From positions 326,863 through 390,862 of the forward strand of contig NZ_JACJRG010000002.1 of NCBI RefSeq assembly GCF_014697125.1: a stretch of DNA of 64,000 bases. The letters run 5' to 3'. The stretch is from Anabaena minutissima FACHB-250 (lineage in GTDB: Bacteria > Cyanobacteriota > Cyanobacteriia > Cyanobacteriales > Nostocaceae). This document shows positions 24,001-26,377 of this stretch, one piece after another. The notes under the pieces are model-generated. The model was not told where the DNA came from. It searched no databases and was given only the letters and a program-made list of their open reading frames with translations. Position 1 is the first letter of the stretch, and the number at the start of each line of letters is the position of its first letter. Made by a program: the position numbers and the translations under genes.

Positions 24001-24770
24001 TGATATTCTAAATCCCAATCTCCACCTAACGCTGATGATCCAGTCAAGTCATCCGAAGCCGCAACATCTGCTCCCGTTAACCGACTGAGTTGGGCGACGA
24101 ACTTTTTCCCGTCATTCCCCGCCGCCACATTACATCCATAGACTAAAATATCAGCCGTATCTGTGAGGGCATCTCCCCAGCCTCGAATTTGCTTTGCATA
24201 CTGCTTTAAATTCTGTCCACTTAACGAGGTTGCCCCTAGTTGTAACTTGGCTTCATCACCATGAGAAACGATATGAACAGTACCAATATTCTGCCACTTT
24301 GCCAATGCCTGACTAATCTGCTCTACCCCATCCTCGTTGTCCTTGAGATAGATCCTCTCTGCCAAGGGATTTATCCTTGACAAAATCTGCTGAGCATTTT
24401 CTACCCGTGCATCAATAAAGACAATTTCACGGGTGGGTGTGGGTGTAGTTTGCCCTGGATTTGTCAGGATATCTCCAATCTGGAGTTGACCAACAATCAG
24501 TCCATTGATGTTCCCAGAAAGGATTGCAGGACTAAAATTATCTGAGTAAAAATTTGTATTTCCTAAGGCTGGATCTGATATTCCCTGAACCCAATTTGCT
24601 GGTTCTAGCCTAGATAAATCCCAATCTCCTGGGAGTTCTAAAAAGCTGATTTCTCCGGGAATCCGAGAGGTGGTAGATGTTCCTAATAAAGGATCTGAAA
24701 ATGCCAGATAATTAGTTACAAGTGGCTGGTTCTGGATTTCAAAGATAGAATGCTCTTGATTATTATTCAT
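1..24770 (-). CDS. Giant DUF4347 / repeat / RTX-like / FHA-like protein (3' end outside window)
   Basis: The frame is open from an ATG at 24768-24770 to the left edge with no stop, so at least 8,256 residues; the C-terminus is missing. Approximate order: DUF4347 at 113-273 (motifs HIVSHG and LVYGCNVA); three units with motifs such as LSAENVSATG at 290-645; about 18 units of ~120 residues carrying NRTG or NRMG between 720 and 4700; two clusters of a second repeat (HGL..G..V.Y, IGGL..G..YYV, VDLTS) at 1373-1940 and 3220-4070; a long beta-rich part at 4740-6490 with EF-hand-like loops (LDADGKVD, DTNKDNRISVDD); RTX-like glycine/aspartate repeats at 6530-6810; and filamentous-haemagglutinin-like strands to the edge. 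No Sec signal peptide is visible. Family knowledge suggests a very large secreted or cell-surface adhesin, with the RTX part pointing to calcium binding and perhaps type I secretion; function is inferred. The upstream ribosome site is weak (TTGAGA). The next gene upstream with the same head is at 26378-32635. Confidence 0.9.
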   Translation of the reverse strand, partial: MNNNQEHSIFEIQNQPLVTNYLAFSDPLLGTSTTSRIPGEISFLELPGDWDLSRLEPANWVQGISDPALGNTNFYSDNFSPAILSGNINGLIVGQLQIGDILTNPGQTTPTPTREIVFIDARVENAQQILSRINPLAERIYLKDNEDGVEQISQALAKWQNIGTVHIVSHGDEAKLQLGATSLSGQNLKQYAKQIRGWGDALTDTADILVYGCNVAAGNDGKKFVAQLSRLTGADVAASDDLTGSSALGGDWDLEYQIGTIDSHSIELNDDYGYTLSTSLSIAEIRDQWLNDALSNLGDIDLTLDSSSILKGSLTIASNDSNSLRLTGTNLSSFIGTGLSTTDTSDDQGFSFTNAFLDLVLTADSHTYSLSGQAALKDIAGLTLSAENITASGSQAGTTVELTNFQLGVGNVTRLRGSTLSYNSQNDQLYFAATNASAIVGYGAETEDITDDVGLAVSNASFVVNIKNDQTYTYTVSQGSVAVAGVDGLTISADNVTATGDQNNANLVLENLALEVGGITSLNGGTLNFTAQTTAEGKNVTFAATNLSAFVGYGFDTPISSDDVGLEISNANLNLILNADQTYNYSLSADSTRAKGISGVTLSAENVSATGNQNSTSLSLGNFELGVSNAVVLAGSGLSVEANETKLSLAAADVSAFVGTGYNTDSVLGVALTDADLGMVLYQTADPSSAAYALHLSGTASLIGVPDLTLEGSLALSLNRTGGAVNETLNLGNGETKAIAFDGTEGDFPRLQGSANINIAGFAAVSGDFSIEKTVITEDSSSRTKLLIGATDVNAFVGNGYGTANAVGLELSDGELGLVIERNGSEPTIYAMNAAGEAALIGVDGLTLSGKIALEVNRTGGAVDETITTPGGEVNIAFTSEESNVTRATGRLDLGIDGFAELSGDFGVEKTATALRIGATDVDAFVGGQGTGIQVSDAQLGLILYTDRTNANYALTASGVAALVGINDVTLSGTIDLKVNRTGDVIDEAIAMPGEDISIQFATADDITQISGTANLDVAGFVSLNGALAVKKDNTQLLIGITNASAFVGSGYGSANAVGVELTDGHLGLVLETDSATKGYALMGSGAAGLIGVDDLSLSGSLNVAINRMGRAVDVTIATPQGEVAVQFDEAADITNVSGTAFLDVAGVVQVSGEFGLSKTSSTSEGITTTKLLVGMTDVDAFVGAGGSTASAAGIELSSGQLGLVVYSDSSTNTSSYALEASGAAALIGVDDLTLEGTLAVRINRTGETVNESIAVGDGNTVELVFGEDQKNQLRVEGTVNANITGAIAFGGEFSMELFSGQTPGAVDQTADATVNDLKLEKYQTNISEALYQELRDSLAAEKASLEAENNTITNINATIDSWAFNEDRVDIVRDRLLMDKPHGFVTGQKVVYVTGNGDTAIAGLVAGQEYFVIAVDEQTLQLAATAGGDAIDLTSTGTGVQQLQAVIEFAATNAIAVDIEQNLILFSIPHGLTNISRVQYDAGQNRPIGGLENGKYYTVQVVSPTSVRLRQLVGSSVVDITSDSLGDHALRPVLTFPTQNEQSSVDINANTIAFTGKHFLQTGDKIQYYDPINGDPVGGTFDQLITSTEVHPFYVIKVNDTTIRLAKTQSDALANNALDLTSPGSGAQMMTLVERANKDRSHLTFQASSTLKSVSNNTITLTYNHGFQTGQVVALQLNPNDSAPSSPLSGVTADTYSPDPQVYEPTEDKTYYVKVTSANKLQLAETAEDLAAGNFVDVSKVSGGSSYRFMPTWHFGNDGKTLVDVQQDQLIIESSHGLADGVQVRYEIGTGEKAIGGLTSGNTYYVQRISNTVIQLSTTLGGAAVNLTSDGRGDHRFVQTGSVFTPQNHISIDIAGDKIILPAPVDLKVGEMVQYSSGGAQAIGGLVDGEKYYVVSIQGGALQLASTANGTPIDLTAAGGAGNHRFVRAGVEFLANNHIAQQRRDAAVALSERLSNDLGVTVSLTAGDATSNNDPDATSDTITTSRRVSFRDVTVRYDEQQLETTKLLAGITNGYAFMGTGYGTDAETGIKITDTNIGLALYKTIDHTKFNTEQSQMTYALVGEGAAAIVGIADLTLAGTLAIQVNRTQTTVAETITTPGGEIQIQMDNPADFTVITGTANLNVAGAVALSGDFGIQRTADTLLIGASNVNAFMGANGTGLQVNDANLGLVVYTNPSGSTYALEASGTAAIVGVDGLTLSGTATIEVNRTGMAVDETISTPGGTVAIAYTAEEGNVSRAVGSLEMDIAGYAALSGDFGFEKNGDNLRIAGTNVNAFLGANNTGLQVSDAELGLVVYTDSTNSTYALAASGTAAIIGVDGLTLTGTATLEVNRTGQAVNEAIATAGGNVTIEYTADEGNITRAVGSLEMDIAGYAALSGDFGFENNAGVLKIGATNVNAFLGANGTGLQVSDASLGLVVYSANQTYALEATGTAAMVGVDGVTLNGNVTLEVNRTGQAVNVAIATADGDVTIEYTADEGNVTRAVGSLEMDIAGFAQLSGDFGFEKNADTLRIAATNVDAFVGANGTGLEVSDASLGLVVYTGVTGSSYALTASGNAALVGINDLTLSGSATLELNRTGRAVNETIATADGNVAIAYTADEGNVTRAVGNLDLDIAGFAQLSGDFGFENNGGTLRVGATNVDAFVGANNTGLQITDASLGLVVYSSSGYALTASGTAAIVGVDGLTLSGTATLEMNRTGTSVDEIIATADGNVAIAYTADEGNVTRAVGSLDLDIAGFAKLSGDFGFENNANVLRVGARDVNAFVGANGTGIQLSDGNLGLLVYTDSKTYAMTASGTAALVGVNDITLSGSVAVEVNRTGKVVNETIAMPGDDIQVQIDTADNVTRLMGTATLDVGSFVVLSGAITVEKTVTTTGNLTDTQLLLGVADATAFVGSGYGSSTAVGVQLTDGRLGLVLEQQYNSSTSETTQSYALMGSGSAGLIGIKDLSLSGSLNVAINRMGRPVDVTIDTPEGEVTVKFEDAANITTVSGAATLDIAGVIQASGELGFEKVSTTTEGITNTQLKLGIANVNAFVGAEGGTDAASGIQLSNGNLGLVVYSEANQVTGQTTSSYAMVASGAASLIGVEELTIDGTLAVRVNRTGETVNETVTVGDGNTVEIIFNEEQKDQLRVEGTAHLNAGGNLAFGGEFSMELFTLQTPGALGQASNAIVDDLNLTKHQTNLSEELYQDLRSQLATEKARLEAEQSTVKSISATVDGWAFNEDRVDIQNDRLVIDKPHGLVTGQKVIYSPALGSEAIGGLVAGQEYYVLKVDDQTLQLAATSGGQPIDLTSAGSGAQHLREVIEFGATNSIKVDLEQNLILFDQPHGLTNISRVLYDAGQNAAIGGLVSGKQYTVQVVDSTTVRLRELNGSAVVDLTSDSLGNHAIRPVLTMATENSLNVDIEQDRILFANSHGLSTGMLVRYNAQNNAAIGGMTDGVLYYVKSLNAQSIQLSATKGGTAINLTSDSLGNHSLTPVNQFGAENQLRIDVEGDRILFPSAHALLDGQTVRYESRGNSSIGGLSNGEQYRVAVIDGNTVQLRSLTNGSVINLTNDSVGEHALVPVLSSTSAGGSGSVVSINDDTIAFASKHYLETGDKIQYYSPAGGVPVGGTFDKLITETAVHTFFVIKVSDTKIKLASTSSPSVPLDLTSTGTGIQTMTMVERANSDRYLFQLPQTLSTSLKTIKLNYAHGFQDGQQVVLQLDSIDASPSSPISGLTPDIYFPQAQVYQPTPDKTYFVKKVSDTEFKLANTAADLTSGKFISVSKLSGGSKYRFMPTWHFGAAATAVDGQATLFNAENHLQVDTNRDQILFAAAHGFTDGVLVSYEIDPGQSAIGGLTAGNNYYVKRVSDTAIQLTTASGGSVVDLTSDGDGIQRLTRVATTFLAQNTLRVDVSQDQIQFASSHRLADGAAVRYEIDPGQTAIGGLTAGNTYYVKRISDTAIQLTTASGSAAVNLTSDGRGNHRLVQTGTAFDAGNQLAVDVAANTIILPTVVDLKVGEAVQYRTGGTQAIGGLQDGVTYYVASIQGTALQLATSANGTPVDLTAAGGAGNHSFVRMGVEFLANNDTAEQRLAAAVALAQRLSHDLGVTVNLTAGNANSTNDLAATTTTVDAGRKVSFHNVQVTYDEQQLEATKLLAGITNGYAFMGTGYDTDAEIGVKITDVNLGLALFKTIDYSKPLTEQSQMTYALIGEGAGALVGVEDVTIEGTLEVQVNRTGKVVDEIITTPGGEINLALDAANLTRVAGTANLNIADTLALSGNFGIEQTTGKLLIGVRDVKAFMGSGYETPDEMGVKLIDGNLAMVLETATNSQPAKYALEASGTASLEGVPDLTLEGTMKARINRMGGAVDQTITLADGETVAIAFSEEEATLTRVEGTAHLKVAGVLEAEGSVALTLGDPLPDGRRTIEITATDVSTFVGIGADTPHTSDDIGAKLSNGEFSLTVNTDDTYNYTIDNAEIALVGIDLFNFSGIASAKGDRNSVSLQLDELNLSISDYARLTGNFSFNVSSVDGTQIIELASTNASAFVGIGASTPDQDDDVGLKLSNVNGTVQIRKSPQGQSALAYSMSGDVALVGINGLTLGGNVSAQMNKTGVDVTLGGVAIATGVNQVSGTGLNLSIADLTTLSGDLTFNIRESDGAILAAGKNLSATVSLADDLSGSLSDGTLGLVMYGGGLYALQGSGKADLALGTDLQFTGDLGIEVNSTGKVVDEKIQIGNQTIAVNFVSASNITRFNASNLDMILTQSIKDALISGADKLIDLKDSLVPKYKEDGTLISESLLSKSLPGTNATIDSILGISTYLSLGDSIKGYISPTTANQTTPQTLQGLIKQLRNVWLPTLPIAKGLDFVIGQSGFSLSYASDSEFQRNIGLSLDQEANLFGLELEGQANVEFNVNLGIDFDLSFDWKTFTSKFDLNKLSFKAAAAAKDIVLGGYFGPVGLSIGSNEVGQEKGTATLSLGGGISYVNSEFKVTTNDNRIDVVLPVYATLAGNDLSGGATPAKAYLEGQLFGGTGVKFRHENFDKLVNFRNFGIGDVLVMFKDLVGWAQQYREYDIMQTEIPFVDLSLGGVLDFATAINDKVLSKIDFYRPRIDLMSGIDASITGGKLTASDANFGSNLAGKFVTINDVSYQVKSVENNTTLIIDAASDISIASKDFVVHEKRQLLRTYQELIVAINNSGILPLSVPLTYDPIKNELVIPFSFRKDLPVLNDQQLNLGLDLGGVASLSTNAKTSINAGVDGRMDFVINFGNTPGDKGVNLYIDNVELNGRASLEVKDLEIAAQLGFVGLKAGGIGTDSGVRMAATVSTGLDRDPNTITPGDRRFSFSDLMSGDLFKSFYFKLDGDAQAKLKGLKVNGGFGDISIAPNAELSVYVPTLTKFKSGVQTVNQPVTQAFDLNAAIASGQVKNEGIIVVMPDVSDLLSLKNLNFETVIQGVRAGIDFMSDSLANESFYNTPIPVINRSLSETFNFLDSLAAKLEIAAKNPAGMVQEVENTIESALGISDDNTLAADQQKFSLSLSNGALNIRFNWEALFSDKFDFNLDLDTFKQLSGNAGAAALDAIDALADLKGGGKLTLEAIAKLNFDIGIDLDSILKGDPKIFLRDYNAQTGKGTHAQIGARLVGTGLDLDFKAGPINIGIDNGTVVLDADGKVDTKDYAGLLVAIDQKAGTLPDDGLFYIGKESFKDNLQAKLTGGFDINLPVRIEIAGLDFKLSPIQVKTNPVYGDQGLVQLFKHLAKSTDRGQQDPLIMSFPDIRGEFEKLGGQFSLLGLINDPSFILDSVDTAVGTLEDVLSSNLAQDIPLIGDKLGDAASFLRDMRLGILGDLRRKLSGNGKAIEFIRETLYNILGPDKLNILLDTNKDNRISVDDVMVGWYDKLGNLMQNWIVGGALPTGADAIQFDMDLGGNLVGTGVNLPLDFSIPGFSLDINGGFALDIGWKFDFGFGFSLQDSFYLATNKDGSKPELEVGIKAYLDGSPTDPNVITPFSGEGNLLFFKAKMKDNNPGGEASGIYGGLSLDLKGDSRGRMALGRILSGRTKDLFGVSFGVDTKLDIGMTLEIDGAKGLPKIGADLEFNWSWQLGQKMMAPSFGLRDMRIDMGSLVSDFLTPIAEKVRDALKPMEPLIDVLDEKITGLDKIIPDDPTLKGLINKIMVLKGRKPIDWSFITEAKQMLKLVDQIATLKTGEWLPLGSIMGLGTNNIQTVAATNVPQSTEVDQFLAANTRQAGSVNSSSGTNKTPRSGFQIMKYIKDISNWKNLLTGGSATLFTYELPLLEFSADFDALLAVIPLVPTPATVNISARGSFSAKADLGFGYDTSGIQKAIKSKNPLDAFDGFFLTDFTIPTQKGVKPQEKDEFTVEAYLGLEAALALGILEAGIGGGIKVKMGVDLQDISKPTLTKDELGFVTNQTWQSDGKIHPSEIATMWSYDPNNDGQAGGIKNLANVKTSVDLLINAFVALNLFVGKIRILDINLIEANLLTLEYKAPNVQPHLGKVENGVLYLNSGSSSSLRKYGDTTDRAETFTLYGQGSTVSVEFEDYYQTFEGVTKVVADGGEGDDTFDASRLFDIGVEFTGGAGKDKLILGTGGGIADGGDGDDLLDASVSWLLDTKDARYQQYRNTFKGATLIGGAGRDKLIGSIANDVLRGGIGIDNLSGGAGDDTYLFEDDFGLDKVNDNEGNNTLDFSLATKQLNATVNARGFAVTQGAENEIKGNLTFNRLVMGGGNDVVNITDFGDRTIFIDDKGGNDTYFVRLGRATGSGADGIINLNDTVGDFDEVIAEQMMKDAIALNQNQLRNGREILNYTSGLDRLTLIGRAGKVDGTNILDFGSNVTLNNTDNNGVSRNSTTDVRVVASQANFQSQINADVIIVETLNNITVSKTLNAVQNGYVDLRTYGDKSNILIESNIKVSTGDSEDGKGSGWVRLIAADGAIINSNASSIIGSDSHLMLKAKNGIGSDNAALLTEVGTLTAATSLHGIGNIVIEEADSLKLTNLEKTATVVNTGLTIPQVSVTPTWMQNNQWVTQVSDDWRGLMTDGNEQYAVAAGNGNASLTLLAKDSLLTLVSGRITGRTAGAKIVLTADDMNFRSGANQVNGIGNLTLQANQLVWTYSLGAAAENSAGADLNDVGIDNPNVMELSSLDLAAIAGDFDTVTIGRTNAGNQMTIGDVMYGTTGKMVAAPRNPDAYQPEFRNTTILKTDHLDVRGDVRATSENLTIEARTAQINKQNIHNPNGVPDSGITAGNLVMNLTEQMVVSGWLRGTQNVTINIQGSTGTNALVTYEEGINSLRTDIGSDITVLESGGLVNIKTSGSIKIAGLVEAKGVNSGIDIWADTMTQIMEGGVVAAREDYGNILVSAGELVIIESGGAVTAGARFDDINGKPTAVKTGEGADATIISPHELVIKGTVTTSDQMKLSAGSPLNHYYDDYFSKLPKDAKGKDHYLTAIAEDQFGMLITGTLTSLAADTTLELVSSDDIIIRGNIDVLGQNSDLKINTPTWVYLESFLNVQDNITIEGGFDANGNSTNGANTEGSSVYVHGTARINTKQAGSSINIRGAQDVDILGAVVAGGTIGETGVTWAGNDSTVTVTAGQQIFLDTGLLASKSVTMNGGIAGADDNGIGLLVTTAGGATAMGLTSDSSGALIAMNNAGNMEMMGTLVSGGKLVQVFDNNGNMLSQTIDWSGNYGEINIKSAGQAFIGGHTVNKQGEPIETGGYLFAHDRIEVTGGAHSSGTGAYIQAASELVTHAANSSIEINAAQDADVQGLLVPGGKVTTVRDSKGSYIGRYVSDFGGESTIKITAEHQVRIGQTLRAGKQIDLIGGLDPVEPNPANGSTNHSGKGMVLYGSTQISTWSKDSQINLNAPGRIDILAPAHTNEIEAAGFYEFATGVVSQDVTLKLRLDKVGFEIEATVTLSASATVDNTQVGDLVADLNNAIKNATWTVVSSQDESVKAIGSMYTGFDDSDMSVKIREGRLMLTSSYETTFLKTGSTNANLLGFTNLTTDLTSTLPYTIKADQVGSVVTIGSPSGPNGKLYIASKVLGYKAINLNSGKSSDGIDIDLDGTGLLETRDGSIQMNVGTYGIVKGDIIAGGVGSDIILSAENTLELHGSLTANDEVRLSAGVNLVAGETSIHTFGTSKINGRLVNITGLNDVIIDSTIGEGSVGMTNIDIAATYGDLTLARTSGRIITDADVTMKGKNVSIEGVVRNTASDANANTVEISIAATNNATLMTDIISQGTVKIAAGNNIEAYNGQILVQGTGEVLN
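4330..5170 (-). repeat. RTX-like Gly/Asp repeats in the giant protein
   Basis: The minus strand encodes short motifs such as GGEGDDTFDAS, GGAGKDKLILG, GGDGDDLLDAS, GGAGRDKLIG and SGGAGDDTYLF. These match the GGxGxDxLx nonapeptide of RTX calcium-binding beta-rolls. They lie near residues 6530-6810, between the beta-rich part and the FHA-like end. Known RTX proteins are usually exported by type I secretion and fold on meeting calcium; no transporter gene is in the window. Confidence 0.75.
12180..15960 (-). repeat. Left copy of a large internal superblock duplication
   Basis: This segment corresponds module by module to 18550-21530 in the same gene. Both have an NRTG unit, a cluster of IGGL/YYV repeats, a segment with the landmark FMPTWHFG (about 13440 and 19510), a helical hinge (LSEELYQDLRSQL here) and further NRTG units. 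The offset between copies falls from ~6370 bases at the 12.3-kb end to ~5560 at the 15.1-kb end, so the left copy holds about 800 extra bases, roughly one 300-base and two 240-base units. Confidence 0.8.
16181..18380 (-). repeat. Tandem ~120-aa repeats (NRTG family), six regular units
   Basis: A conserved junction (CCGGAGAG or CCAGAGAG, coding SGDFGFE) ends at 16550, 16910, 17279, 17642, 18011 and 18380, so the period is 360-369 bases (120-123 codons). Each unit encodes the motif series NAF(L/V)GAN.TGL, YAL.ASGTAA, GVDGLTLSG, VNRTG.AV.E, YTA.EGNVTRA and DIAGFA.LSGD. Units keep high nucleotide similarity and differ in length only by whole codons, which fits duplication by unequal recombination. 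More diverged copies continue on both sides (10.6-16.2 and 18.4-22.8 kb). Confidence 0.9.
18550..21530 (-). repeat. Right copy of the superblock duplication
   Basis: Shorter partner of the block at 12180-15960. Landmarks shared by the two copies are the NGYAFMGTGY motif (about 18710 and 12340), the FMPTWHFG motif (19510 and 13440), the HGLTNISRV motif and the acidic helical hinge with YQELRDSLAAEKA (20740 and 15190). The order is the same, so one block arose from the other or both from an ancestral block, with later gain or loss of small repeats. Confidence 0.8.
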
Positions 24771-25352
24771 GATAAAATCTCAACATTTAAAGCTTGTAAA
24801 TTTTGGTTGAATTCCAAGTCGAGCAGTGCATCCCAATTTGGAAAAATACCCAAAGACTGAAACTAAAGTTGTGGATATTTGGCAGAAAACCTGCTTTCGC
24901 TGAGTGACTTGAGTGACTGAATCTAACCAAGCAGTTTGCTTTCAAGTCTTGGTTAAAGATAGAGCAGCCATACCAGTCCTATATGATTTGTGAAAACTTA
25001 TGAGGAGAGGTATTGCCTAAAAACGAGAAAATCAAGTTATTAAATCTTGTTAGAAATTAAAATTTATTAAGTTTTCGATGTATCTAAAAAATCAGAAAAA
25101 AATGACTAAAAAAAATAATTTATAATTACATTAAGGATATGTTTCGATTTCAGATAAGAAAATTCCTTGAAATGTAACTTTTTACAAGCATGACTACATT
25201 TGCCTCTAAGTGCAATCGCTCCTAGAGGCAAATACAGCATCTACTGAAACCTACATTTATTAATAAATTCTTGTAGTACTAACTTTGAGGGACACACAGT
25301 TTAATTTTTTTAGCACTTTGTGTCCTCTAGCTAGTCTAATTAATGATTAACA
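24771..25352. other. AT-rich intergenic region between the giant gene and the 93-aa gene
   Basis: No coding frame or RNA gene is recognisable. It contains the upstream region of the giant gene (nearest the 24770 end) and an 11-bp inverted repeat at 25198-25233. A weaker stem (GGACACA at 25290 with TGTGTCC at 25319) lies about 28 bases past the stop of the 93-aa gene and could be its terminator. Confidence 0.5.
25198..25233. repeat. Inverted repeat, 11-bp perfect arms
   Basis: Arms ATTTGCCTCTA (25198-25208) and TAGAGGCAAAT (25223-25233) enclose a 14-base loop. It lies about 120 bases beyond the stop of the 93-aa gene. No T-run follows on either strand, so it may be a transcript-end structure or a protein site. 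Confidence 0.55.
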
Positions 25353-25634
25353 TCAGGCACGACTAAAGAGAGCTAATTCTTCTGTGGGAGATGCAGGAGA
25401 GGGAACTATTTCCAGTTTATGTTCCTGTTCATTATCTAGTTTAACAGCTGAGTCAGCAGACAGATTTGCTGATTCTTCTTCGGGAATATCAACATTGAGG
25501 ACTGTTGTAGGTGCGTTAGTCAGAAATTGAACTCCGGCTGCAACTTCGCGGTATGGACGATTGAGAAGGTAGTTCAATAATGCGTCACGTTGTTGCTCAG
25601 TCACGAGATATACTTTTTGTTTAACCTTTGCCAT
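25353..25634 (-). CDS. Hypothetical protein, 93 aa
   Basis: A small open frame with ATG at 25634 on the same strand as both giant genes. Residues 1-47 look like one compact basic helical unit (MAKVKQKVYLV, then QQRDALLNYLLNRPYREV). The rest is acidic and low in complexity and looks disordered. There is no signal peptide or membrane segment. The pattern of a lysine-rich start followed by a D-A-L-L-N-Y-L-L helix recalls small cyanobacterial proteins of unknown function, but I do not recognise a named family. It stands alone, with more than 300 bases free on each side. Being sited between two DUF4347 genes could mean a link to them, but nothing in the sequence shows it. Confidence 0.6.
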   Translation of the reverse strand: MAKVKQKVYLVTEQQRDALLNYLLNRPYREVAAGVQFLTNAPTTVLNVDIPEEESANLSADSAVKLDNEQEHKLEIVPSPASPTEELALFSRA

Positions 25635-26017
25635 AGATTTCTACCTGTTGATCCTAATAAATTTGGATTGAGCTGAGAAGTGTAATCTAAACACTATCTC
25701 CTATGAGTTCAGTATTTCACTAAATAAATGCTCTTGTAATCAGTGAAACAACTTAGATTTAGCTTTGGCTATTTATTGAGTTCTTGATTGTGTAATTAAA
25801 CATGACTATGTCAAGCATAGTGGCAGAAATTACCTAGTTTTCCACCAATGTATATTTGTTATTTAAAGCTTGTGTCAGTCCAACTCTAAATCCACAATGA
25901 TAGTGCGTCTCAAAGTCTATTGACAAGAAGATTTGCCTGATAGGTAATCTTTGTTGGAAACAAAGTGACACCATCTAAGATAGGGTAATATTTAATTCAT
26001 TTAGGTGCAATGTTCGA
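25635..26017. other. Intergenic region, nothing recognised
   Basis: AT-rich sequence upstream of the 93-aa gene. No open frame of note, RNA gene or repeat was seen. It presumably carries the promoter of the 93-aa gene. Confidence 0.4.
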
Positions 26018-26377
26018 GTGATAACGACAGGATTTGAGTACAAGAAAAGCAAGACCGAAGCATCTTTTGCACCCAGCATAGGTAGCCAAGACATTACTAC
26101 TAAGTTTCAAGAATACTTCACTCTAATAAAAGACCCAAGAATGAAAAAGACGAGACATCAGTGAGTAACTGATATCGTCACTATAGCGATTTTGGCAGTA
26201 ATAGCAGGAGCGCAAGTTTGGGAAGATAGTGAGGAGTCTGGAATCAATCAACAAGAGTTGTTGAAAACGTTTTTGGAACTACCATTTATCTGTATTGATC
26301 TGCGATTCCAAATAACTATTGCTGGGATTTTTGCCAGAAGTCTAATATCGGCTGATGCTCACTTCTTCAACAGGTGA
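26018..26377 (+). pseudogene. ISAs1-family transposase, N-terminal relic
   Basis: The frame from GTG 26018 encodes SIGSQDITTKFQEYF, then IKDPRMKKTRH, a stop at 26162, and then in the same frame TDIVTIAILAVIAGAQ, W, and LLKTFLELP. This is the conserved N-terminus of ISAs1-type transposases (EDPR..R..H, DI..IA..AVIAGA, WLK.FL.LP.GIP). Past LELP the similarity decays; a GIFAR stretch may be the rest of the GRVFAR motif. The catalytic DDE part is absent. The relic ends at 26377, directly against the stop codon of the converging DUF4347 gene at 26378. It is a dead fragment: one internal stop, no C-terminus and no recognisable terminal repeats. Confidence 0.8.

Noticed and set aside
1..24770. Many plus-strand and other-frame open stretches of 60-150 codons
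   Set aside because: They all lie opposite or out of frame with the giant gene, whose repeats create open shadows; none has a family motif or a ribosome site of note.
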